Shown in pieces: positions 1-6,798 of a stretch of DNA of 8,829 bases. The notes beneath the pieces are model-generated. The model worked only from the letters and a program-made list of their open reading frames with translations. It ran no database searches and was not told the DNA's origin. The translations under genes were made by a program, and so were the position numbers. The stretch covers positions 1,458-10,286 of the forward strand of contig DDZI01000086.1 in NCBI GenBank assembly GCA_002346305.1. The letters are read 5' to 3'. Each line of letters starts with the position of its first letter. The first letter of the stretch is position 1. This DNA is from Actinobacteria bacterium UBA3012. GTDB taxonomy: Bacteria; Actinomycetota; Actinomycetes; Nanopelagicales; Nanopelagicaceae.

Positions 1-233
1 ACTCCTAAAATCAATAAAGCCCCTAGGCCTACTTCGAACCAAGGCAATACATAGCCAAAAAAATTTGCAATGCTGATTGGCAATAATTCATAAGCTCGCA
101 TCGCTGCTGCGGATTTATATGGAGTCGTAACTTTTAGTGCACCAGCTGCAAATATGACACCGCCAAGAGTTAAGCGGGCAAATAATCCAAACCAATTAAG
201 TCGAGTTTCTGTCAAGAAGGCTGGTAGTTTCAT
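1..233 (-). CDS. MauE/DoxX-family membrane protein, N-terminal part (partial)
   Basis: Only the first 77 codons are in the window; the frame is open to the edge. The visible product begins MKLPAFLTETRLNWFGLFAR, followed by a hydrophobic segment at about residues 21-35 with a GALKVTTPYKS stretch just after it, and a second hydrophobic segment at about 58-77 containing GYVLPWFEVGLGALL. The first helix ending in A-G-x-x-K, then a R-A-Y-x-L-L-P stretch and a P-W-F-E-x-x-L-G helix is the pattern I know from MauE/DoxX-type four-helix membrane proteins, thought to work in thiol/disulfide redox chemistry. The ATG overlaps the trpA stop as ATGA, so translation is probably coupled to trpA. In related actinobacteria redox proteins and lgt lie downstream of trpA, which agrees, but no redox partner is visible here. 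Family call fairly confident, specific role unknown. Confidence 0.7.
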   Translation of the reverse strand, partial: MKLPAFLTETRLNWFGLFARLTLGGVIFAAGALKVTTPYKSAAAMRAYELLPISIANFFGYVLPWFEVGLGALLILG

Positions 234-1030
234 CGCGCTTGTCTTATTCCCTCAGCCAAACTTTTCGTCAAATTTGCTAACTCTTTCAAGCCAGTATCAA
301 AATCTGATTGCTCAAGTAAAACTTTGATTAATGCAGACCCAACTATTACGCCATCTGCATATGAAGCAACTTCTTTTGCTTGTTCTGGTGTTGAGACCCC
401 TAGTCCGACGCAAACTGGGGTTTGTACCGATTCGCGTATCCGCGAAACTAAATCTTTTGCAGATGATGAGACACTAGTTCTGGTTCCAGTTACGCCCATC
501 AAACTTGCTGCATACACAAATCCAGAACACGCTGATGCAACATGATTAAGGCGTTCAGGCAATGAGCTTGGTGCGGCTACGAAAATATTATCGATACCTG
601 CCCGATTGCTTTCGCTAATCCAAGGCTTTGCTTCCTCTAATGAAAGATCAGGTGTAATCACGCCAGAACCATTTGCAGATTTAATAGCATCGGCAAATTT
701 AGAAATTCCATATTGTTCAATTGGATTCCAGTAAGTCATGACAACTGCCGGAACTTTTAGATTCGTAGTAAAACCTAAAATTTCTAGAACTTCACTGGCA
801 CCCGTCCCATTTGCCAAAGCTATATCTGCTGCCTCTTGAATAATTGGACCATCCATAATTGGATCGCTATAAGGAAAGCCGATTTCAACAATATCGACGC
901 CATTTTTTACTAAAACTTCAATTGCTGCCTTGCTTTTTTCTACGGTAGGAAAACCGGCTGGCAAGTAGGCAATAAATGCAGCTCTATTTTCACTTTTTAA
1001 CTGCGCGAGCCTTTGAGATAAATGGCTCAT
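230..1030 (-). CDS. trpA: Tryptophan synthase alpha subunit
   Basis: Cytoplasmic TIM-barrel subunit that cleaves indole-3-glycerol phosphate to indole and glyceraldehyde 3-phosphate and passes indole to TrpB in an alpha2beta2 complex. The 266-residue length is normal for the family. The catalytic pair is present: Glu49 in VEIGFPYSDP and Asp60 in the following MDGP, the same numbers as in the well-studied Salmonella enzyme. The flexible-loop region GVTGTRTS and the phosphate-binding ends VGLGVSTPEQA and VGSALIK are intact. The start ATG shares one base with the trpB stop (TAATG) and the stop overlaps the next gene's ATG (ATGA), so it sits in the middle of a coupled series. No odd features seen. 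Confidence 0.97.
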   Translation of the reverse strand: MSHLSQRLAQLKSENRAAFIAYLPAGFPTVEKSKAAIEVLVKNGVDIVEIGFPYSDPIMDGPIIQEAADIALANGTGASEVLEILGFTTNLKVPAVVMTYWNPIEQYGISKFADAIKSANGSGVITPDLSLEEAKPWISESNRAGIDNIFVAAPSSLPERLNHVASACSGFVYAASLMGVTGTRTSVSSSAKDLVSRIRESVQTPVCVGLGVSTPEQAKEVASYADGVIVGSALIKVLLEQSDFDTGLKELANLTKSLAEGIRQAR

Positions 1031-2256
1031 TAAATCTTCAGATTTTCAAAGTAATTTGCCGCAGTCTCAACATCTTTATCGCCACGACCACTTAGATTTA
1101 TTAGCAAAGTTGCTGTTGGACCTAACTCATTACCAACTTTCATTGCACCCGCTAAAGCATGTGCGGTTTCAATCGCTGGAATGATTCCCTCAGTTCGAGA
1201 AAGAAGCGAGAACGCTTCCATAGCTTCTTTGTCGGTGATTGGTCGATACTCTGCTCTGCCAATGTCATGTAGGTATGCATGCTCCGGACCTACGCCGGGA
1301 TAATCAAGTCCTGCCGAAATTGAATGTGACTCACGAGTTTGTCCATCTTTGTCTTGAAGCATGTAAGAACGCGCACCATGCAAAACTCCAGGCCTTCCGC
1401 CAGTAATCGCACTCGCATGGCGTCCGGTTTCAATTCCGTCACCGCCAGCCTCAAGTCCAATTAACCTGACAGATGCATCTTCGATGAACGGATAAAAAAT
1501 TCCAATTGCATTAGAGCCGCCACCAACACAAGCAAGAACGGCATCTGGAAGTTTCCCAGTTAATTCAAGAGCTTGTGCTCTGGCTTCATCGCCAATAATT
1601 CGGTGGAAATCACGAACCATTGTTGGAAATGGATGTGGTCCTGCCACCGTTCCTAATATGTAATGAGTGTCGGCAACGTTTGTTACCCAATCGCGCATTG
1701 CTTCATTTATCGCATCTTTTAGGGTGCGCGAACCTGAAGTTACCGGAACAACTTGTGCCCCAAGTAATTTCATTCGGGCAACATTTAAAGCTTGACGCTT
1801 GGTGTCTTCTTCGCCCATGTAAACAACGCATTCAAGTCCCATGAGTGCCGCGGCAGTTGCAGTTGCAACGCCATGTTGTCCGGCACCAGTTTCTGCAATG
1901 ACCCGGCTCTTGCCCATTCTTTTAGTTAAAAGAGCCTGACCTAAAACATTGTTTATCTTGTGTGAACCGGTGTGATTTAAATCTTCTCTTTTTAAAATAA
2001 TTCTTGCCCCGCCGGCATAGCAAGCGAATCTTTTTGCTTCCGTGATGATGCTTGGCCTACCTGAATATGTACGGTGAAGTTCATCCAACTCTGCAATAAA
2101 TGTTGGGTCAGCTTGAGTTTGCGCATGCATCTGGGCAAGTTCATCTAATGCTGCCACTAATGCCTCCGGCACAAAACGGCCGCCGTACTCTCCAAAGTGA
2201 CCCAGCGGAAAGCCGGATAAATTGGTTGAACTTGAGGTTTCGGCTGTGGTGCTCAT
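1030..2256 (-). CDS. trpB: Tryptophan synthase beta subunit
   Basis: PLP enzyme that condenses indole, received through the tunnel from TrpA, with L-serine to give L-tryptophan. The 408-residue product has the PLP Schiff-base lysine at Lys100 in NHTGSHKINN, the catalytic glutamate at Glu122 in AETGAGQHG, the cofactor-phosphate loop GGGSN at 245-249 and the C-terminal LSGRGDKD stretch. The N-terminus (about residues 1-14) is a poorly conserved serine/threonine-rich tail before the conserved GHFGEYGGRFVPE block, usual for bacterial TrpB1. The ATG lies 2 bases after the trpC stop with an AAGG stretch 7 bases upstream as a likely ribosome-binding site. The length and the presence of trpA next door favour canonical TrpB1 over the TrpB2 paralogue. 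Confidence 0.97.
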   Translation of the reverse strand: MSTTAETSSSTNLSGFPLGHFGEYGGRFVPEALVAALDELAQMHAQTQADPTFIAELDELHRTYSGRPSIITEAKRFACYAGGARIILKREDLNHTGSHKINNVLGQALLTKRMGKSRVIAETGAGQHGVATATAAALMGLECVVYMGEEDTKRQALNVARMKLLGAQVVPVTSGSRTLKDAINEAMRDWVTNVADTHYILGTVAGPHPFPTMVRDFHRIIGDEARAQALELTGKLPDAVLACVGGGSNAIGIFYPFIEDASVRLIGLEAGGDGIETGRHASAITGGRPGVLHGARSYMLQDKDGQTRESHSISAGLDYPGVGPEHAYLHDIGRAEYRPITDKEAMEAFSLLSRTEGIIPAIETAHALAGAMKVGNELGPTATLLINLSGRGDKDVETAANYFENLKI

Positions 2257-2258
2257 GG

Positions 2259-3089
2259 CTATACCTTAGAGATATCCGGGGTATCGGCGCGATTTATAAA
2301 GTTCTGGATCATCTGGGCTGGGTCTCCATCTTTCACCAGCGCCTCCCCCACCAGTATCGCCTCGGCGCCGCTATTTCGATAAGAGATGACCTCAGCCACT
2401 GAGCTAATTCCGGATTCGGCTACTTTGATTTTTCCGGCCGGTATCGACTTAGCTAATTTATCAAAGGCCCCTAGGTCAATTTTTAATGTAGTTAAATCAC
2501 GTGCATTTACGCCGATAATTTCTGGATCTAGCGATAGCGCTCGTTCAACTTCTTCCAGAGTATGGGTTTCGACTAAGACCTGCATGCCAAGAGATTTTGC
2601 TATTGCATAGAACTCGCTGAGTTGCAGATCAGACAATGCTGCAACTATTAGCAAAACAATATCTGCCCCATGAGCTCTGGATTCAAAAAATTGATAATCA
2701 TCGACCATGAAATCTTTACGTAAAATTGGGATATTAATGGCTGATCTAACTGCATCTAGATCTGCAAGTGAACCGCCAAATTTCCGCCCCTCGGTCAAGA
2801 CACTAACTGCTGTAGCTCCTCCCGCTTGGTAGCGAAGAGCTAACTCTGCAGGGTCTGAAATTTTTGCAAGCGCTCCCTTGCTTGGTGATGATCTTTTTAC
2901 TTCAGCAATAACCGATAACTTTGAACTTTGAAGTGAGGGAAGTACATCAATAGCGGGTTTTACTGAAGAAATTTTGACCATTAATTCATTTAAGCCAACT
3001 CGCTTTTTACGTACTGCTAAATCTTCTTGTACGCCTTCAATTATTTGATCTAGGACGTTCAAAATTTTACCGTTTAGCTTTCTGGCCAT
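2259..3089 (-). CDS. trpC: Indole-3-glycerol phosphate synthase
   Basis: Cytoplasmic TIM-barrel enzyme converting 1-(2-carboxyphenylamino)-1-deoxyribulose 5-phosphate to indole-3-glycerol phosphate, the substrate of TrpA. From the ATG at 3089 it has 276 residues with the expected motifs: IAEVKRSSPSKG (Glu63, Lys65), ILRKDF (catalytic Lys125), LVETHT (Glu174), VNARDL (Asn195), VAESGIS (Glu225) and AILVGEALV. The ATG overlaps the preceding small gene by 23 bases and gives a lysine-rich extension before NVLDQIIEG. A TTG at 3062, codon 10, would instead give a product beginning (M)NVLDQII, closer to how actinobacterial TrpC proteins usually begin, and lies 4 bases after the previous stop. Function is certain; the start is not. 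It is monofunctional, with no fused TrpF domain. Confidence 0.96.
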   Translation of the reverse strand: MARKLNGKILNVLDQIIEGVQEDLAVRKKRVGLNELMVKISSVKPAIDVLPSLQSSKLSVIAEVKRSSPSKGALAKISDPAELALRYQAGGATAVSVLTEGRKFGGSLADLDAVRSAINIPILRKDFMVDDYQFFESRAHGADIVLLIVAALSDLQLSEFYAIAKSLGMQVLVETHTLEEVERALSLDPEIIGVNARDLTTLKIDLGAFDKLAKSIPAGKIKVAESGISSVAEVISYRNSGAEAILVGEALVKDGDPAQMIQNFINRADTPDISKV

Positions 3090-3264
3090 ATCCCAGTTGA
3101 CGTAGAACTAAACCAACAAACGGGGCCAGCACCGTCACTGCAATTCCAAAAATTGCAACGTTCACATTTGCTATTACAAAAGCCACACTTGCAACTGTTG
3201 ATCCTGAGATAGCCAAAATAGTTGTCACCCAAGCAGCGACTGTATGACCGTGATTGTTGTCCAT
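3067..3264 (-). CDS. HGxxPAAW-type small membrane protein (variant motif)
   Basis: A 65-residue protein with a short polar N-terminus containing HGHTVAAW at residues 5-12, then two hydrophobic helices (about 11-33 and 36-56) and a basic tail GYGQKAKR, so probably a two-helix hairpin in the cytoplasmic membrane. Its length, position directly before trpC and the H-G-x-x-[P]-A-A-W start match a small family of unknown function (HGxxPAAW proteins) conserved in actinobacterial trp operons. Here the family's proline is replaced by valine. The ATG has an excellent AGGAGA ribosome-binding site 6 bases upstream, the clearest in the trp half of the window. It ends inside the first codons of trpC if that gene starts at its ATG. 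No function can be assigned from sequence; context suggests a tryptophan-related or simply co-expressed membrane role. Confidence 0.85.
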   Translation of the reverse strand: MDNNHGHTVAAWVTTILAISGSTVASVAFVIANVNVAIFGIAVTVLAPFVGLVLRQLGYGQKAKR

Positions 3265-3270
3265 TTTGAC

Positions 3271-3276
3271 TCTCCT
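3271..3276 (-). promoter_or_regulatory. Ribosome-binding site of the HGxxPAAW-type gene
   Basis: AGGAGA on the minus strand, 6 bases upstream of the ATG at 3264. It is a near-perfect Shine-Dalgarno sequence and supports that start codon. Confidence 0.8.
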
Positions 3277-3315
3277 ACTCGGTGATTAATTACTGGCTAA
3301 TGATATGACGCAATT

Positions 3316-3456
3316 CTAGAGGGTTGGATCCACTCCTTTGTCCAAAGCGCGCCAAGGATCTTGGACTGAACGCTCGTATTTAGCCGGAAGCTTTTTTGAA
3401 CCACTTTTCCGTAAGACTCTAAAAATGCCTTTGAAAACCAATGCAATATATTTCAA
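3316..3456 (-). CDS. Small ORF resembling the C-terminal tail of the Trp-operon membrane protein (TIGR02234-like remnant)
   Basis: Between trpE and the HGxxPAAW gene, a TTG one base after the trpE stop (TAA-A-TTG) opens a 46-codon frame ending in TAG. The product starts (M)KYIALVFKGIFRVLRKSG, then has KKLPAKYERS and ends DPWRALDKGVDPTL. I recall actinobacterial Trp-operon-associated four-helix membrane proteins (TIGR02234/Trp_oprn_chp, M. tuberculosis Rv1610 being the one between trpE and trpC) ending in a similar way: basic turn, R-Y-E, then W-x-A-L-D-x-G-x-D-P-T. Here only this tail and perhaps the end of the last helix remain; the frame closes with TGA just upstream of the TTG, so no longer N-terminus exists in frame. 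It may be a decayed gene or a genuinely reduced one. There is no strong ribosome-binding site; translation would rely on coupling to trpE. The family link is from memory, not from a search. Confidence 0.5.
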   Translation of the reverse strand: MKYIALVFKGIFRVLRKSGSKKLPAKYERSVQDPWRALDKGVDPTL

Positions 3457-3457
3457 T

Positions 3458-4939
3458 TTATTTCACTAAATTCTTCGCTGAAGCGATCGCTCCCAGAACC
3501 GCAGCGGCTTTGTTTAAGCACTCATCATCTTCATTCTCAGGAATTGAATCTGCAACGATTCCAGCTCCTGCTTGGACGTATGCAATGCCATCTCTGATAA
3601 GTGCGGTTCGGATTGCAATTGCGGTATCTAAGTTGCCGCTGAAGTCGAAGTAACCGATACATCCGCCATACAACCCACGTCTTGTCGGCTCTAACTTTTC
3701 GATGATCTCCATAGCGCGAGGTTTTGGAGCCCCAGACAAAGTTCCTGCTGGGAATACCGCTGCCAATGCATCAACTACTGAAATCTCATTATTGAGTTCA
3801 CCTGTGACGGTTGAAACGATGTGCATTACATGTGAGTACCGCTCAACATTCATAAATTCGATTACTTCTACCGAACCCGCTTTGCAAACGCGACCTAAAT
3901 CATTCCGTCCTAAATCGACCAGCATTAAATGTTCGGCACGTTCTTTTGGGTCCACGATCAACTCATTGCCTATTTCAATATCTTCTTCTGCATTTATTCC
4001 TCTGTGCCGTGTGCCGGCAATTGGGTGAATCATGGCTTTGCGATCTGAGATTTTTATCAACGCTTCTGGACTGGAACCGACTATGTCTACGCCGTCATGA
4101 AATCTGATCAGATACATGTAGGGACTTGGATTGTGTAAGCGCAACATTCGATATACATCTATTGAACTCGCTTCACAAGGGGTAGAAAAACGTTGCGAAA
4201 GTACAACTTGAAATGCCTCACCGGATCTAATCTCTTCTTTTATTAATTCAACATTTTTTCTGAAATCTGCTGATGAAGTCGCTCGAACAAAATCAGCTTT
4301 ACTTTTTTCGCCGACGGTATCAATTTGTCCAGACAAAGGAGCCAATAAATCTTTATGCATTTTCTCAATGCGCTCAATTGCATTTTCCCAAGCTTGATCT
4401 ACTCGCTCGCTGCTTCCATCCCAATTTATGGCATTTGCAACAAGTAAAACGGTTCCTTCGGAATGATCGAACACCGCTAAATCTGAAATCAATTGAAAAG
4501 CCATCTCTGGAAGATGTAGGTCATCTTTCGCTAAATTCGGCAGCTTCTCCATTCTTCTTACTGCGTCATAACCAAGGTAACCAACTAATCCGCTCGCCAA
4601 AGGAGGTAATCCGGAAACCTCAGCGCTTGTTAAATGAGAAGTTGTTATTCGGGATGCTTCAAGTGGATCTATACCTTCTGGTGCGCCTGCGGGTTTTGTT
4701 CCTTTCCAAACTGCTAATCCATTTTCCTCAGTTAGTGTTGCTTGGCTATTTACTCCGATAAATGAATACCTTGACCAAATTTTTCCATTCTCGGCAGATT
4801 CAAGTAAGAAAGTTCCGGGGCGCTCTTGTGCCAATTTTCGATACAAAGATAATGCTGTTTCGCCATCTGCTAAAAGTTTGCGAGTCACCGGAATAACATT
4901 AAAATTTTTGGCTAATTCGCGAAACTCCTCTAACTTCAT
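3458..4939 (-). CDS. trpE: Anthranilate synthase component I
   Basis: Catalyses the first committed step of tryptophan synthesis, chorismate to anthranilate, using ammonia delivered by the glutamine amidotransferase TrpG. The 493-residue product shows the N-terminal tryptophan-binding motif LLESA at 45-49, indicating feedback inhibition by tryptophan, with NPSPYMYL at 270-277 completing that pocket. The chorismate-binding core is complete: PIAGTRHRG (306-314), DLGRNDLGR (342-350), YSHVMHIVS (368-376), GTLSGAPKPRAME (399-411), GYFDFSG (429-435) and AGAGIVADS (457-465). GTLSGAPK and the LLESA element favour TrpE over PabB or salicylate synthases. The ATG is 2 bases after the hisI stop, so no separate trp leader or attenuator fits between them. 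trpG is not in the window, nor fused at the C-terminus. Confidence 0.96.
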   Translation of the reverse strand: MKLEEFRELAKNFNVIPVTRKLLADGETALSLYRKLAQERPGTFLLESAENGKIWSRYSFIGVNSQATLTEENGLAVWKGTKPAGAPEGIDPLEASRITTSHLTSAEVSGLPPLASGLVGYLGYDAVRRMEKLPNLAKDDLHLPEMAFQLISDLAVFDHSEGTVLLVANAINWDGSSERVDQAWENAIERIEKMHKDLLAPLSGQIDTVGEKSKADFVRATSSADFRKNVELIKEEIRSGEAFQVVLSQRFSTPCEASSIDVYRMLRLHNPSPYMYLIRFHDGVDIVGSSPEALIKISDRKAMIHPIAGTRHRGINAEEDIEIGNELIVDPKERAEHLMLVDLGRNDLGRVCKAGSVEVIEFMNVERYSHVMHIVSTVTGELNNEISVVDALAAVFPAGTLSGAPKPRAMEIIEKLEPTRRGLYGGCIGYFDFSGNLDTAIAIRTALIRDGIAYVQAGAGIVADSIPENEDDECLNKAAAVLGAIASAKNLVK

Positions 4940-4941
4940 AC

Positions 4942-5274
4942 TTAAATCTCAATCTCGTTTGAGAAGCATGAGTGCGAACCGGTATGACACGCGCCGCCCT
5001 TTTGATTCACGCGAAGTAAAATCGCGTCGCCGTCACAATCTAATGATGCAGAAACTACCTCTTGAGTATTTCCAGATGTTGCGCCTTTAACCCACAGTTC
5101 ATTTCTACTTCGGCTCCAGTAGGTAGCTTGATGGCTTTCCAAGCTCTGTTCAAGTGCTTGACGATTCATCCACGCAAGCATTAAAACTTCGTTACTTTCA
5201 TCTTCTTGGACCACTACAGCCACGAGGCCATTTTCGCGGTCAAGCAAATTCGCTAGATCAGCGGAAATATTCAT
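4942..5274 (-). CDS. hisI: Phosphoribosyl-AMP cyclohydrolase
   Basis: Opens the adenine ring of phosphoribosyl-AMP, the third step of histidine synthesis. The 110-residue product is the stand-alone HisI domain, without the HisE pyrophosphohydrolase that is fused in enterobacteria, so hisE must be encoded elsewhere. The metal-binding elements are visible: the D-C-D-G-D cluster (Asp79, Cys80, Asp81, Asp83) for magnesium and zinc, and the C-terminal GACHTGSHSCF with Cys96 and Cys103. LMLAWMNRQAL and YWSRSRNELWVKG are the usual family blocks. The ATG at 5274 is supported by a GGGGAG ribosome-binding site 9 bases upstream; the 43-base gap after hisF is the only real spacer in the his part. Confidence 0.97.
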   Translation of the reverse strand: MNISADLANLLDRENGLVAVVVQEDESNEVLMLAWMNRQALEQSLESHQATYWSRSRNELWVKGATSGNTQEVVSASLDCDGDAILLRVNQKGGACHTGSHSCFSNEIEI

Positions 5275-5283
5275 CCGGCTATT

Positions 5284-5289
5284 CTCCCC
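5284..5289 (-). promoter_or_regulatory. Ribosome-binding site of hisI
   Basis: GGGGAG on the minus strand, 9 bases upstream of the hisI ATG, in the 43-base spacer after hisF. It supports the chosen start and shows that hisI can be initiated independently of hisF. Confidence 0.7.
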
Positions 5290-5317
5290 TATTTATGGCC
5301 ATTCGTGCATTTGCCGT

Positions 5318-6076
5318 TCAGCGAATCAGATATCCAGCGGAGCGCAAGAAATCTTTAACCTGAGAAATCCGATAGACCCCAAAATGAAAAACACTAGCCG
5401 CCAGAAGTGCATCCGCTCCTGCATCGATGGCTCGTGCAAAATCCTCAAGCGCACCGGCACCACCACTAGCAATCAAGGGGGTCGAAATATGGGGACGCAT
5501 CACTTGAATCATCTCTAGGTCATACCCTGCCCGCGTGCCATCAGCATCCATCGAATTTAGCAAAATTTCCCCAACGCCCAAATCACAAGCTTTCTCCACC
5601 CATTCAATTGCATCAATTCCAGTGCCTTGCGTTCCTCCATGAGTTGTAAGTTCAAACGAACTTGAAGTTGCGCCTCGTCTGGCATCGACAGAGAGGACAA
5701 GAACCTGGGCTCCAAATTGTTGAGTGATCTCGCTCAGCAACTCAGGCCTTTGGATTGCTGCGGTGTTTACTGAAATTTTATCTGCACCAGCCCTTAGTAA
5801 TTTATCAACATCAGCAACTGTTCGAACTCCTCCACCAACAGTTAAAGGTATAAAAACTTGTTCAGCGGTGCTGCTGACAACATCATATGTAGTCTGGCGA
5901 TTTCCCGTGCTCGCACTGATATCAAGAAAAGTTAATTCATCTGCACCTTCGAGACCATAAACTCTGGCCATCTCAACTGGATCACCTGCATCTTGCAGAT
6001 TTGTAAAATTAATACCCTTTACAACTCTGCCTTCTGTTACATCTAAACACGGAATTATTCGTATAGAGGGATTCAC
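5318..6076 (-). CDS. hisF: Imidazole glycerol phosphate synthase, cyclase subunit
   Basis: TIM-barrel subunit that uses ammonia made by HisH to convert PRFAR into imidazole glycerol phosphate and AICAR, linking histidine and purine synthesis. The 252-residue product has the catalytic aspartates Asp12 (in IIPCLDV) and Asp131 (in VLSVDARR), phosphate-binding TVGGGVRT and IASGGAG, and LLNSMDADGT near 172-181. It begins with GTG, and that GTG shares its first base with the TAG stop of hisA (TAGTG), so the two are translationally coupled. Its partner hisH is two genes upstream. The C-terminus SAGYLIR is typical. No anomaly seen. Confidence 0.97.
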   Translation of the reverse strand: MNPSIRIIPCLDVTEGRVVKGINFTNLQDAGDPVEMARVYGLEGADELTFLDISASTGNRQTTYDVVSSTAEQVFIPLTVGGGVRTVADVDKLLRAGADKISVNTAAIQRPELLSEITQQFGAQVLVLSVDARRGATSSSFELTTHGGTQGTGIDAIEWVEKACDLGVGEILLNSMDADGTRAGYDLEMIQVMRPHISTPLIASGGAGALEDFARAIDAGADALLAASVFHFGVYRISQVKDFLRSAGYLIR

Positions 6077-6798
6077 TATTTACTTACTTTCGCTAACGCT
6101 TCACTTAAAGTAAATGCACCCGCATAAAGCGCTTTCCCAACAATTGCACCTTCGACTCCTATTGCAGTTAACTCTCGAAGTGATTCAAGATCAGCTAATG
6201 ATGAAACCCCACCGCTTGCAATAATTGGACGATTGGTTGCTGCGGCAACTTCTTTTAACAAATTAATATTTGGACCCATCAAAGTTCCATCTTTTGCGAC
6301 ATCTGTTAATACATAACGTGCGCATCCATCGCGGTCTAATCTCTCAATCGTTTCAAAAAGATTTCCGCCTTCAGTAGTCCAACCACGCGCAGCCAAAGTG
6401 TGGCCACGAACATCTAGTCCTACAGCAATTTTTTCTCCATGCTTAGCAATAACTTGTGCGGTCCAATCAGGATTTTCTAATGCCGCAGTTCCTAGATTGA
6501 TTCGAGCGCATCCGGTGGCTAACGCGCGCTCAAGAGATTCGTTGTCTCGAATTCCACCAGAGAGTTCCACTTTGATATCTAGCGCGCCAACTACTTCAGC
6601 AAGAAGCTCGGCATTACTTCCAATACCAAAAGCAGCATCTAGATCCACCAAATGTATCCATTCGGCACCAGCATTTTGAAAATCCAGCGCAGCATCAAGT
6701 GGATCTCCATACTTTGTTTCATTTTCAAGCGCACCTTGAACTAGTCGAACTGCTTGGCCATCTTTGACATCAACGGCAGGTAAAAGAATTAAGCGCAT
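6076..6798 (-). CDS. priA: Phosphoribosyl isomerase, probably bifunctional HisA/TrpF (PriA)
   Basis: HisA isomerises ProFAR to PRFAR in histidine synthesis; in actinobacteria the PriA form also performs the TrpF step on phosphoribosylanthranilate. From the ATG at 6798 the product has 240 residues. Acid/base aspartates are Asp10 (LLPAVDV) and Asp170 (TDVAKDGT). The residues I know as the dual-substrate set in M. tuberculosis PriA are all matched: Arg18, Asp129 (GLDVRG), Arg138 and Trp140 (AARGWTTEGG). Together with the lack of any trpF in a block holding trpE, C, B and A, this supports PriA. An in-frame TTG at 6810 would add four residues (MDSQ) but MRLILLPAVDV matches the family start better. 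It overlaps hisH by 10 bases and hisF by 1. Bifunctionality is inferred; HisA activity is near certain. Confidence 0.93.
   Translation of the reverse strand: MRLILLPAVDVKDGQAVRLVQGALENETKYGDPLDAALDFQNAGAEWIHLVDLDAAFGIGSNAELLAEVVGALDIKVELSGGIRDNESLERALATGCARINLGTAALENPDWTAQVIAKHGEKIAVGLDVRGHTLAARGWTTEGGNLFETIERLDRDGCARYVLTDVAKDGTLMGPNINLLKEVAAATNRPIIASGGVSSLADLESLRELTAIGVEGAIVGKALYAGAFTLSEALAKVSK

Noticed and set aside
1032..1045. Perfect 5-base stem with 4-base loop (AAATC-TTCA-GATTT) at the trpB/trpA junction.
   Set aside because: It is AT-rich and too weak to hold at normal temperatures, and codes for the last residues of TrpB; no sign of regulatory use.
3335..3361. Inverted repeat CTTTG-TC-CAAAG and TCCTT/AAGGA pairs, a possible terminator between trpE and the HGxxPAAW gene.
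   Set aside because: The arms are short, no T-run follows on the transcribed strand, and the sequence is explained as coding for the tail of the small ORF.
3315..3393. TCTAGA, GGATCC and AAGCTT within about 80 bases, resembling a cloning polylinker or assembly contamination.
   Set aside because: The sites are spread through an open frame that continues smoothly from trpE and has family-like C-terminal residues; no vector-like sequence surrounds them.
4273..4761. Plus-strand open frame of 162 codons opposite trpE, along with other plus-strand frames such as 3702-4028 and 6398-6679.
   Set aside because: They lie wholly opposite strongly conserved minus-strand enzymes, have no recognisable domains or ribosome-binding sites, and look like antisense shadows.
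5293..5310. Five-codon frame ATG-CAC-GAA-TGG-CCA-TAA in the hisF-hisI spacer, containing one His and one Trp codon, which could suggest a leader peptide.
   Set aside because: One codon of each is expected by chance, there is no ribosome-binding site for it, and no competing hairpins or terminator follow; it lies before hisI inside the operon rather than at its start.
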